Assembly: GCA_018713375.1 (NCBI GenBank)
Contig: DVOV01000211.1
Location: 1 to 9,350, forward strand
Direction of reading: 5' to 3'
DNA length: 9,350 nt
From: Candidatus Scatomorpha stercorigallinarum
GTDB lineage: Bacteria > Bacillota_A > Clostridia > Oscillospirales > Oscillospiraceae
Shown here: in pieces, positions 1 to 7,751 of the stretch
How the letters are laid out: the number at the start of each line of letters is the position of its first letter
How positions within the stretch are numbered: position 1 is the stretch's first letter
Notes under the pieces: model-generated
Databases searched by the model: none
What the model was told of the DNA's origin: nothing
Seen by the model: the letters and a program-made list of their open reading frames with translations, nothing else
Position numbers and translations under genes: made by a program

Positions 1-524
1 GTGGTCACGCCGGGGATGTTGCGCGCGGAGAGCACTACGTTGTTGTCCACGTTCTCGGTGATGACCATCGCCTTGCCCTCGGCGCCGATCTTCTTCAGGA
101 ACTCGGCGAAGGGCTTGGTCTTGACGGTGTCCACGGTCAGCCCGTCGACGACGAGGACGGCGTTCTCGGCGGCCTTGGCGCTCAGGGCGCTCTTGAGGGC
201 GAGGCGGCGGGTCTTCTTCGTCAGGCTGTAGCGGTAATCACGCGGCTTCGGCGCGAAGGCCACGCCGCCGTGACGCCACACGGGGCTGCCGGCATAGCCG
301 GCGCGGGCACGGCCGGTGCCCTTCTGACGCCAGGGCTTCTTGGTGGTGTAGCTGACCTCGCCCTTGGTGAGCGCGCTCTGCGTGCCCTGGCGCTGATTGG
401 CGAGATAGTTCTTGACGGCTGCGTGGAGGACGGCCTCGTTCGGCTCGATGCCGAAGACGGCCTCGGAGAGGGCGTACTCGCCGACCTTTTCGCCTGCCAT
501 ATTGTAAATGACTGCATTGGGCAT
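1..524 (-). CDS. rplD: 50S ribosomal protein L4 (3' end cut by window edge)
   Basis: Ribosomal protein L4 binds 23S rRNA early in 50S assembly and lines the exit tunnel with a long loop. In some bacteria it also represses its own S10 operon. The visible part is 174 codons of a family usually near 205-210, so about 30 C-terminal residues lie beyond base 1. The conserved L4 block is clear: RQGTQS (45-50), then KKPWRQKGTGRAR (62-74) and PKPRDYRYS (89-97). This basic stretch belongs to the tunnel loop. The ATG at 524 is chosen because AAGGAG (539-534) lies 9 bases upstream and the protein begins MPNAVIYN, as L4 proteins do. It follows rplC by 18 bases and is clearly co-transcribed with it. Identity is secure; only the C-terminus is unseen. 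Confidence 0.97.
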   Translation of the reverse strand, partial: MPNAVIYNMAGEKVGEYALSEAVFGIEPNEAVLHAAVKNYLANQRQGTQSALTKGEVSYTTKKPWRQKGTGRARAGYAGSPVWRHGGVAFAPKPRDYRYSLTKKTRRLALKSALSAKAAENAVLVVDGLTVDTVKTKPFAEFLKKIGAEGKAMVITENVDNNVVLSARNIPGVT

Positions 525-542
525 TGTGTCTCTCTCCTTTCC

Positions 543-1241
543 TTAGCCTCTGGCCGACCGCTTCTGCGGGTTGGTGCTGATGGTGGGAGTCGCGGGGCCC
601 TTGCGGACGAACTTCTTGACGGAGTTCTTGAGGTACACTATGCCGCCCTTCGGGCCGGGGATGGCGCCGCGGACGACGATCATATTGAGCTCGGGATCGA
701 CCTTGACCACGTCGAGGTTCTGCACGGTGACCTGCTCGACGCCCATGTGGCCGGCGCCGATCTTGCCCTTGAAGATACGGGAGGGGTCGGTGCTGGAGCC
801 CATGGAGCCGGCGTGGCGGTGCACGGGGCCGGTGCCGTGGGTCTCTTTCAGGCGGTGGGCGCCGTGGCGCTTGATGACGCCGGCGTAGCCCTTGCCCTTG
901 CTGATGCCGGTGACGTCCACGCGCTCGCCCTCTTTGAACACGTCGGCCTTCAGGGTGTCGCCGACGTTGACGCCGGAGCAGTCCTCAAGGCGGAACTCGT
1001 GCAGGTGGCGCTGCGGGGCCACGCCGGCCTTCTCAACGTGGCCGAGCTCGGGCTTGGTGAGCTTCTTGGCCGCGCACTCGTCAAAGCCGAGCTGGACGGA
1101 ATCGTAGCCCTCCTTGTCGGCCGTCTTCTTCTGGACGACCACGCAGGGGCCGGCCTCGATGACGGTCACCGGGACGACCTTGCCCGCCTCATCGAAGATC
1201 TGCGTCATGCCGACCTTCCTGCCGATGATGGCTTTCTTCAT
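543..1241 (-). CDS. rplC: 50S ribosomal protein L3
   Basis: L3 is an early-assembling 23S rRNA-binding protein whose extended loop reaches toward the peptidyl transferase centre. The 232-residue product opens with [16 protein letters not shown], the standard L3 start. It carries the central signature [18 protein letters not shown] followed by [14 protein letters not shown] (about 136-167). It is about 20 residues longer than the common ~209-residue form because of a basic tail after residue 212, ending in PQKRSARG. The tail has the same GC-rich codon style as the rest, so it looks native rather than a frameshift. The start is fixed by AGGAGG (1255-1250) 8 bases before the ATG. It sits between rpsJ and rplD in the standard S10 operon order. 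Confidence 0.97.
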   Translation of the reverse strand: MKKAIIGRKVGMTQIFDEAGKVVPVTVIEAGPCVVVQKKTADKEGYDSVQLGFDECAAKKLTKPELGHVEKAGVAPQRHLHEFRLEDCSGVNVGDTLKADVFKEGERVDVTGISKGKGYAGVIKRHGAHRLKETHGTGPVHRHAGSMGSSTDPSRIFKGKIGAGHMGVEQVTVQNLDVVKVDPELNMIVVRGAIPGPKGGIVYLKNSVKKFVRKGPATPTISTNPQKRSARG

Positions 1242-1265
1242 TTATATTTCCTCCTTCGGTTATTG

Positions 1266-1293
1266 GTTGAAGCGGCCCTTCGTCCGCCCCAAC
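1266..1293 (-). other. hairpin between rpsJ and rplC
   Basis: On the minus strand GTTGGGGCGG (1293-1284) can pair with CCGCTTCAAC (1275-1266) over 10 continuous base pairs, two of them G-U, with an 8-base loop. It lies in the 107-base gap between rpsJ and rplC, and its base is 10 nucleotides upstream of the rplC AGGAGG. No U-run follows, so it is not an intrinsic terminator. It may tune rplC translation or mark an RNA processing site; that role is inference. Confidence 0.4.
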
Positions 1294-1348
1294 ATGACCC
1301 TGCCCGTTCACGCAAGTCGCGGGCTGGTGGGTTAACTTGTTCGCGCCC

Positions 1349-1660
1349 TTACAGCTTGATCTCGATCTCGACGCCCGCGGGGAGCTCCAGGCTCATCAGG
1401 GCTTCGACGGTCTTCTGCGTGGGGCTCATGATGTCGATCAGGCGCTTGTGCGTGCGGCGCTCGAACTGCTCGCGGCTGTCCTTGTACTTGTGGACGGCGC
1501 GCAGGATGGTGACGACCTCCTTCTTGGTCGGCAGGGGGATGGGACCGGAGACCTTGGCCTCGGTACGCTTGGCCGTCTCCACGATGGTCTCGGCCGCCTT
1601 GTCGATGAGCTGGTGGTCGTAAGCCTTCAGCCTGATGCGGATCATTCTCTTTGCTGCCAT
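1349..1660 (-). CDS. rpsJ: 30S ribosomal protein S10
   Basis: S10 is a component of the 30S head and, as NusE, a partner of NusB in transcription antitermination. The product is 103 residues, the normal length. It shows the family hallmarks [13 protein letters not shown] (8-20), [18 protein letters not shown] (37-54) and [16 protein letters not shown] (62-77). The start is the ATG at 1660 ([11 protein letters not shown]), supported by AGGAGG (1673-1668) 7 bases upstream. In-frame codons further upstream run into the structured leader and are not used. This is the first gene of the S10 operon. The genes that often precede it in Bacillota (rpsL, rpsG, fusA, tuf) are absent, so the operon here relies on its own promoter. 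Confidence 0.98.
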   Translation of the reverse strand: MAAKRMIRIRLKAYDHQLIDKAAETIVETAKRTEAKVSGPIPLPTKKEVVTILRAVHKYKDSREQFERRTHKRLIDIMSPTQKTVEALMSLELPAGVEIEIKL

Positions 1661-1678
1661 TTCTTTTCCTCCTGATTT

Positions 1679-1712
1679 CGTACTTAGGCGGGCGTCGCCG
1701 CCCAGTGGTACG
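1679..1712 (-). promoter_or_regulatory. GNRA-capped hairpin next to rpsJ ribosome binding site
   Basis: On the minus strand an outer helix CGTAC/GTACG (1712-1708 with 1683-1679) encloses an internal loop. Inside it is an inner helix GGGCG/CGCCC (1703-1699 with 1694-1690) closed by the tetraloop GCGA, a GNRA loop. The base of the hairpin ends 5 bases upstream of the AGGAGG of rpsJ. GNRA loops and asymmetric internal loops are common protein- or tertiary-contact elements, so this is a candidate translational control site. Confidence 0.4.
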
Positions 1713-1758
1713 GAGGCAAATTTCCATACACGCAACCGTGCGTATCAAACCCCGTCCG

Positions 1759-1783
1759 AAAAACAGGCCGGTCATGGCCGGCC
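1759..1783 (-). terminator. putative attenuator in the S10 operon leader
   Basis: On the minus strand GGCCGG (1783-1778) and CCGGCC (1771-1766) form a perfect 6-bp GC stem around a 6-base loop, followed by TGTTTTTC. The stem can be extended by AAC/GTT with one bulged U. A GC-rich stem followed within two bases by five Us is the form of an intrinsic terminator. It lies about 100 bases upstream of rpsJ and inside its transcription unit, so it would act as an attenuator rather than a gene end. Confidence 0.5.
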
Positions 1784-1940
1784 GTTCCCCGCCCGGGCGA
1801 TATACGCCGCGCACGGAAAATTGCTCGTCCGCCCGATTCCGCGCGCCTGCCGGCGCGCCGGACATACTCCACGGAAGTTACCGGCGAGGCCGCCGCAATC
1901 TCCCGCTTCATCGCATACCTGCCCCTTGGCAGGCCATGAT

Positions 1941-1969
1941 AGGATATCAAAGACTTCCCGAATTGTCAA
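1941..1969 (-). promoter_or_regulatory. sigma-A promoter of the S10 operon
   Basis: On the minus strand a perfect -35 TTGACA (1969-1964) is followed after 17 bases by TATCCT (1946-1941), a 4/6 match to the -10 consensus. It lies in an AT-rich patch between GC-rich flanks. Transcription would start near 1934, directly at a perfect hairpin. Confidence 0.7.
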
Positions 1970-2040
1970 TAGCTTTTTCGGAATTTTTCCTGAATCTCAG
2001 GCATTATTTTTGTGAAGGTCTACGAATTTGCGCGAAGGGC

Positions 2041-2071
2041 AAAAAGCGGCGCCCGCAGGGGGCGCCGCTTT
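2041..2071 (-). terminator. intrinsic terminator of the cation ATPase gene
   Basis: On the minus strand a 12-bp perfect stem (2071-2060 with 2054-2043, AAAGCGGCGCCC type) with a 5-base loop runs into a T5 tract (2045-2041), part of which is also in the stem. It begins 17 bases after the ATPase stop codon. It isolates the S10 operon promoter from read-through. Confidence 0.9.
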
Positions 2072-2088
2072 GCTCATTTTAACGGTCT

Positions 2089-4731
<2,643 letters not shown>

Positions 4732-4745
4732 TTCATTCAATCCTT

Positions 4746-4793
4746 TCACAAGTATGAGAAAAGACCCACAGACAGGCGCTTTTCCCTATCCAT
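4746..4793 (-). CDS. possible 15-residue leader peptide in the ATPase leader
   Basis: On the minus strand an ATG at 4793 opens a 15-codon frame (MDREKRLSVGLFSYL) ending in TGA at 4748-4746. AAAGGA (4807-4802) lies 8 bases upstream, a good ribosome binding site. The frame begins inside the 3' strand of riboswitch helix P1 and runs through the whole terminator-like hairpin. Its stop codon touches the ribosome binding site of the ATPase gene. A ribosome on it would melt the terminator and could couple translation to the ATPase. The frame is short enough to be chance, and the ribosome binding site lies within the aptamer, so confidence is low. Confidence 0.25.
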   Translation of the reverse strand: MDREKRLSVGLFSYL

Positions 4794-4799
4794 GAGTCT
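4756..4799 (-). terminator. riboswitch-controlled terminator (expression platform)
   Basis: On the minus strand AGACTCATGGA (4799-4789) can pair with TCTGTGGGTCT (4772-4762) over 11 continuous base pairs, three of them G-U, around a 16-base loop. TTTCTC follows. The first arm contains the 3' strand of aptamer helix P1 (4796-4793), so aptamer and terminator exclude each other. A competing hairpin, GGGAAAAG (4786-4779) with CTTTTCTC (4763-4756), would be free to form when P1 is closed and may act as antiterminator. The U-tract is modest, so the terminator may be leaky. Confidence 0.55.
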
Positions 4800-4884
4800 G
4801 GTCCTTTAATGCAAGCCAGGCGGCGCGCCGCCAGTGTGTTGACTTGCCTCCGCATATCGTGGGGCGGATGACTACTCCCTCACA
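4791..4884 (-). promoter_or_regulatory. yybP-ykoY riboswitch (Mn2+ sensor) upstream of the ATPase
   Basis: The minus strand shows the layout of the yybP-ykoY aptamer. Helix P1 is TGAG/CTCA (4882-4879 with 4796-4793), extendable by two G-U pairs. Its internal loop has the conserved GGAGTAG (4878-4872) opposite AGA (4799-4797). P2 is TCCGC/GCGGA (4868-4864 with 4853-4849). The coaxial arm has GCAAG/CTTGC (4847-4843 with 4815-4811), an asymmetric loop starting TCAACA, and a GGCGG/CCGCC tip (4832-4819). This family binds Mn2+ between the two loops and usually turns on metal exporters, including P-type ATPases, which fits the next gene. The assignment was made by eye without a covariance model. 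Confidence 0.85.
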
Positions 4885-4891
4885 CCGCGAA

Positions 4892-4920
4892 ATAATATCA
4901 TCCCCGCGCCGCTTTGTCAA
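4892..4920 (-). promoter_or_regulatory. sigma-A promoter of the riboswitch-ATPase unit
   Basis: On the minus strand a perfect TTGACA (4920-4915), a 17-base spacer and TATTAT (4897-4892) with an extended TG at 4900-4899 form a near-consensus promoter. The predicted start near 4885 falls on the first base of the riboswitch. Confidence 0.9.
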
Positions 4921-4959
4921 GCGCGGCCCGTTATACATTTTCGCCGCCCTGTCAGGAGC

Positions 4960-4988
4960 TTGACGGAAAAGCGCCGCAACATTATAAT
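4960..4988 (+). promoter_or_regulatory. sigma-A promoter of the M16 peptidase gene
   Basis: TTGACG (4960-4965), a 17-base spacer and a perfect TATAAT (4983-4988) form a near-consensus promoter. The predicted start is near 4995, giving a leader of about 36 bases. It is divergent from the ATPase promoter; the two -35 boxes are 39 bases apart. Confidence 0.9.
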
Positions 4989-5030
4989 TACCGAAACGGA
5001 CAAGCCGAGAGCGGCGGACTGGAGGAGAGC

Positions 5031-6290
5031 ATGTACGAAAAGATAACGCTCCCGAACGGGGCAAGGGTAGTATTAGAGCGGATGGAGGGCGTGCGCTCCG
5101 TCTCGCTGGGCATCTGGGTCGGCTCGGGCTCGCGCTTCGAGCGCGCGGAGGAGGGCGGCAGCGCCCACTTCATCGAGCACATGCTCTTCAAGGGCACGGC
5201 AACGCGCACGGCCGCGCAGCTGGCGGAGGAGGCGGACTCCCTCGGCGGGCAGCTCAACGCCTATACCACGCGCGACAACACCTGCTTTTACACCCGCGTG
5301 CTGGACACCCACCTGCCCCGCGCAGCGGAGGTGCTGGCGGACATGTTCTTCCGCTCCCGCTTCGACGAAGCGGACGTGGAGAACGAAAAGGGCGTCATCG
5401 GCGAGGAGATCGACATGTACGAGGATACGCCGGAGGACGTGGCGGCGGAGAACCTGCTCGCCGGCTGCTTCCCCGGCGCGCTGGGCCGCCCCGTGCTGGG
5501 CACGGAGGAGACGCTCGCCGGCCTCAGCGGCCGCTCGCTGCGCGCGTTCATGGAGCGGACCTACACCGCGCCGCGCATCGCCGTGGCCCTGGCCGGCAGC
5601 TTCACGGACGCCGACGTGGACGCCGTCGCGCGCATCTTCGCGCAGATGCCGCCGGCGGAGCACACCGAGCCGGAGCGCTCCGCCTATGCCCCCTGCCTGA
5701 CGCTGCGGGAAAAGGCCGTGGAGCAGAACCAGCTCGTGCTGGGCTTCCCGGGGCTGGAGACGGCCAGCGAGGAGCGCTTCGCCATGCAGCTCTTCTCGAA
5801 CATCCTCGGCGGCAGCAGTTCCTCGCGCCTTTTCCAGACCGTGCGAGAAAAGCACGGCCTCTGCTACTCCATATACTCCTTCACCGCCGGCTATCAGGAC
5901 ACGGGCCTCTTCGCCGTGGCCCTGGCCGCCAACCGCCAGAGCGAACGGCGGGCGCTGGGCCTCACCATCGACGAGCTGCGGCGCATCCGCGACGATGGCG
6001 TCACCGCCGCCGAGCTGGAGCGCGCCCGCGAGCAGGTGACGGCCTCCATCCTCATGAGCCTCGAATCCAGCGCCTCGCGCATGAACCGCCTCGGCTACGG
6101 CGAGCTCTTTCTCCCCGGCGGCGCGCTCACGCCCGACGAGCTCATCGAGCGCTACGAGGCCGTCACGCTCGCGGACGTGCGCTCCCTCGCGCAGCGGACG
6201 CTGGACTTCCGCCGCGCCTCGCTCTCCGCCGTGGGCCGCGTCGCGGACGGGGAAGAATACCGCGCGGCGCTGCTCTCCGGCGCGAAATAA
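5031..6290 (+). CDS. M16 family zinc metallopeptidase (processing-peptidase-like)
   Basis: This is a zinc endopeptidase of the pitrilysin/mitochondrial processing peptidase family, 419 residues, the usual size of single-chain bacterial members such as Bacillus MlpA. The inverted zinc motif HFIEH (46-50) supplies His46 and His50 as ligands and Glu49 as catalytic base. The third ligand is Glu126 in EEIDMYEDTPED, at the expected distance. A second, non-catalytic M16 half begins near residue 165 with the repeat of the fold. No signal peptide is seen, so it is probably cytosolic. The ATG at 5031 follows GGAGG (5021-5025) by 5 bases and gives the family-typical start MYEKITLPNG. It has its own promoter and is followed closely by the regulator gene. 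The natural substrate cannot be read from the sequence. Confidence 0.93.
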   Translation: MYEKITLPNGARVVLERMEGVRSVSLGIWVGSGSRFERAEEGGSAHFIEHMLFKGTATRTAAQLAEEADSLGGQLNAYTTRDNTCFYTRVLDTHLPRAAEVLADMFFRSRFDEADVENEKGVIGEEIDMYEDTPEDVAAENLLAGCFPGALGRPVLGTEETLAGLSGRSLRAFMERTYTAPRIAVALAGSFTDADVDAVARIFAQMPPAEHTEPERSAYAPCLTLREKAVEQNQLVLGFPGLETASEERFAMQLFSNILGGSSSSRLFQTVREKHGLCYSIYSFTAGYQDTGLFAVALAANRQSERRALGLTIDELRRIRDDGVTAAELERAREQVTASILMSLESSASRMNRLGYGELFLPGGALTPDELIERYEAVTLADVRSLAQRTLDFRRASLSAVGRVADGEEYRAALLSGAK

Positions 6291-6292
6291 AG

Positions 6293-6311
6293 CTTGCCAG
6301 GCGGAGGCAAG
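6293..6311 (+). repeat. inverted repeat just after the peptidase gene, overlapping the next -35 box
   Basis: CTTGCC (6293-6298) and GGCAAG (6306-6311) form a perfect 6-bp inverted repeat with a 7-base centre, starting 3 bases after the peptidase stop. No U-run follows, so it is a poor terminator. It covers the -35 box of the regulator promoter and could be a binding site for a regulator. Confidence 0.4.
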
Positions 6312-6322
6312 TCGTATATACT
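6294..6322 (+). promoter_or_regulatory. promoter of the XRE-S24 regulator gene
   Basis: TTGCCA (6294-6299, 5/6), a 17-base spacer and TATACT (6317-6322, 5/6) form a good sigma-A promoter. Transcription would start near 6329, immediately at the ribosome binding site, so the leader would be very short. Confidence 0.7.
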
Positions 6323-6330
6323 ATCGTATA
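6317..6330. promoter_or_regulatory. candidate autoregulatory operator
   Basis: TATAC (6317-6321) and GTATA (6326-6330) make a perfect inverted repeat with a 4-base centre, from the -10 box to the transcription start of the regulator gene. CGTATA also recurs directly with a 12-base period (6313 and 6325). XRE-S24 repressors bind such dyads and often repress themselves; the link is inference. Confidence 0.4.
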
Positions 6331-6344
6331 AGGAGATGATGAGC

Positions 6345-7049
6345 GTGAGGAAATCTCTTGGCGAGACATTGACGGCCCTGAGGCGAGAAGCCGGCCTCAC
6401 CCAGCCGGGCGTGGCCGCCCTGCTGGCGGAGCTCGGCTGCGCCGTGCAGCCGGCGGCCATCAGCAAGTGGGAAAAGGGCCAGACCATGCCCAACGCCGCG
6501 CAGTTCCTCGCGCTCTGCCGCATCTACCGCGTGCGCGACGTGCTGGGCGCCTTCCTCGGCGAGCCGGGGCCGCTCTCCGGCCTCAACGCCGAGGGCCGCC
6601 GCCTGGTGGACGGCTATATCCGCGTGCTGCTGGCCAGCGGGCTCTACGCCGAGGCCGCGCCGGAGGAGGCGCAGCGCACGCTGCCGCTCTATCACCTGGC
6701 GGCCAGCGCCGGAACGGGCCAGTTCCTGGACGGCGACTCCTCCGAGCCCATCGACGCCGCCGGCGCCCCGCCGGAGGCGGACTTCGCCGTGCGCATCGCC
6801 GGCGACAGCATGGAGCCGGAGATACACGACGGGCAGATCGTGTTCGTCCGCTCGCGCAGCGAGCTGGAGAGCGGGCGCGTAGGCATCTTCATCTTCCGCG
6901 GCGAGGCCTACTGCAAGCGCCTGCAGCGGGACGCCCACGGGGCGTACCTCGTCAGCGTCAACGCGCGCTATAAGCCCATCGCCCTGCCGGCGGGGGAGCC
7001 TGTGCGCGTCTGCGGCGAGGTCGTGGGGCTCGGCCCCATGGCGGATTAG
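6345..7049 (+). CDS. XRE-family regulator with C-terminal S24 (LexA/CI-like) autoprotease domain
   Basis: The protein is a DNA-binding regulator of the CI-type layout, 234 residues. Residues 1-66 are an XRE helix-turn-helix (LGETLTALRREAGLTQ, then AAISKWEKGQTMPN). Residues about 113-225 are an S24 peptidase fold. The catalytic Ser155 lies in GDSMEP and Lys191 in AYCKRL, so the dyad is intact. The linker has SAGTGQFL (121-128), whose Ala-Gly (122-123) is a plausible self-cleavage site. GTG at 6345 is chosen because TAAGGAG (6329-6335) lies 9 bases before it. TAAGGAGATGAT matches the full anti-SD complement at 11 of 12 bases, so the ATGs at 6336 and 6339 are probably part of the binding site. 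Such proteins respond to RecA in DNA damage in several cases; the targets here are unknown. Confidence 0.88.
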   Translation: MRKSLGETLTALRREAGLTQPGVAALLAELGCAVQPAAISKWEKGQTMPNAAQFLALCRIYRVRDVLGAFLGEPGPLSGLNAEGRRLVDGYIRVLLASGLYAEAAPEEAQRTLPLYHLAASAGTGQFLDGDSSEPIDAAGAPPEADFAVRIAGDSMEPEIHDGQIVFVRSRSELESGRVGIFIFRGEAYCKRLQRDAHGAYLVSVNARYKPIALPAGEPVRVCGEVVGLGPMAD

Positions 7050-7684
7050 CCGCCCGAGCCCGTCTGGCAGAGGTCCCTGACGCAGCAGAGCTCGCACTTC
7101 GGCGCGCGCGCCGTGCACACGGCCCTGCCGTGCAGCACAAGGCGGTGGCAGAAGTCGGAGCTCTTCTCCGGCGGCAGCTCCGCGCGGAGTATGGGCTCTA
7201 TCTTCGCCGGGTCCTTCACGTTGTCCACCAGGCCCATGCGGTTTGAAAGGCGGATGCAGTGCGTGTCCACCACCACGGCCCCGGGCGCTTTGAAAACGTC
7301 CCCGAGGATGAGGTTGGCGGTCTTCCGGCCAACGCCGGGCAGCTTTAAGAGCTCCTCCATCGTCCCCGGCACCTTCCCGCCGTGCCTTATCAGCAGCACC
7401 TTGGCGCACTCGACGATGTCGCGCGCCTTGTGGTGGTAAAAGCCGCAGGGCTTCACATAGCGCTCCACCTCTTCGATGTCCGCTTCGGCGAAGCTCTCCA
7501 GCGTGGGGAAGCGCGCGAAGAGCGCGGGCGTGATCTGGTTGACGCGCTCGTCCGTGCACTGGGCCGCCAGGCGCACGGAAAAGAGCAGTTCATAGTCCTT
7601 GCCGTAGTCGAGCGTGCACTCGGCCAGGGGGTATTCCTCCTCGAGGCGGGCGACTATGCCGTCTATCTGTTCCTGAGTTCTCAT
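7046..7684 (-). CDS. nth: endonuclease III (DNA glycosylase/AP lyase)
   Basis: Endonuclease III removes oxidised pyrimidines from DNA and cleaves the resulting abasic site in base excision repair. The 212-residue protein is full length. It has the helix-hairpin-helix LPGVGRKTA (115-123) with catalytic Lys121, VDTH (139-142) with catalytic Asp140, and a complete 4Fe-4S cluster motif C-X6-C-X2-C-X5-C (Cys190, 197, 200, 206). The ATG at 7684 is preceded by only a weak GGTGAT ribosome binding site and a leader of about 12 bases. Its TAA overlaps the TAG of the convergent regulator gene, leaving no room for a terminator between them. It is divergent from rarA, a second genome-maintenance gene. Confidence 0.97.
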   Translation of the reverse strand: MRTQEQIDGIVARLEEEYPLAECTLDYGKDYELLFSVRLAAQCTDERVNQITPALFARFPTLESFAEADIEEVERYVKPCGFYHHKARDIVECAKVLLIRHGGKVPGTMEELLKLPGVGRKTANLILGDVFKAPGAVVVDTHCIRLSNRMGLVDNVKDPAKIEPILRAELPPEKSSDFCHRLVLHGRAVCTARAPKCELCCVRDLCQTGSGG

Positions 7685-7702
7685 TTTTCATCACCGTTTG
7701 AC

Positions 7703-7731
7703 AGGATATCACATATCCCGACTGATTTCAA
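7703..7731 (-). promoter_or_regulatory. promoter of nth
   Basis: On the minus strand TTGAAA (7731-7726), a 17-base spacer and TATCCT (7708-7703) with an extended TG upstream form a reasonable sigma-A promoter. Transcription would start near 7696, 12 bases before nth. Confidence 0.6.
7704..7718. promoter_or_regulatory. 15-bp inverted repeat between nth and rarA
   Basis: GGATAT (7704-7709) and ATATCC (7713-7718) are a perfect inverted repeat with centre CAC. It covers most of the -10 box of nth and directly follows a perfect TTGACA (7698-7703) on the rarA strand. The position suits an operator controlling both genes, but no protein can be assigned to it. Confidence 0.4.
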
Positions 7732-7751
7732 CGACGGAGGCGCATAAACGC

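Larger units (their letters stand above)
1661..1934 (-). promoter_or_regulatory. structured 5' leader of the S10 operon
   Basis: This stretch of about 274 bases lies between the predicted transcription start and rpsJ and holds no convincing gene. On the minus strand I see five hairpins in order. First is CCTGCC-AAGG-GGCAGG (1933-1918), at the very 5' end of the RNA. Second is GCGCGCC-GGCA-GGCGCGC (1858-1841). Third is a terminator-like hairpin with a U5 tail (1783-1759). Fourth is a hairpin ATACGCA-CGGT-TGCG with bulged continuation (about 1746-1727). Fifth is a GNRA-capped two-part hairpin (1712-1679) just before the rpsJ ribosome binding site. Such a leader is what an autogenously regulated ribosomal operon would have. 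It matches no leader family I can name, and regulation by L4 or another protein is inference. Confidence 0.55.

Noticed and set aside
270..1622. 450-codon plus-strand frame across rplD, rplC and rpsJ
   Set aside because: It is antisense to three certain ribosomal protein genes and has no ribosome binding site or family features.
1684..1950. Minus-strand frame inside the S10 leader, including a possible start at 1911
   Set aside because: The first start lies upstream of the predicted transcription start. The product is Arg/Gly-rich without domain features, and the region is better explained as structured leader.
4732..4749. GTG at 4749 as the ATPase start
   Set aside because: It has no ribosome binding site at a useful distance and its first base adjoins the stop of the small upstream frame; GTG 4731 has AAAGGA 9 bases upstream.
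4914..5030. In-frame extension of the M16 peptidase upstream of 5031
   Set aside because: The extension covers a near-consensus promoter. GGAGG and the family-typical N-terminus fix the start at 5031.
6321..7559. 412-codon minus-strand frame across the regulator and nth
   Set aside because: It is a shadow frame; nth is read in a different frame with full catalytic and iron-sulfur motifs.
7698..7751. TTG start for rarA 54 bases upstream
   Set aside because: It would have no ribosome binding site and would lie on the TTGACA box; RarA proteins start near MxRPLAxxxRP.
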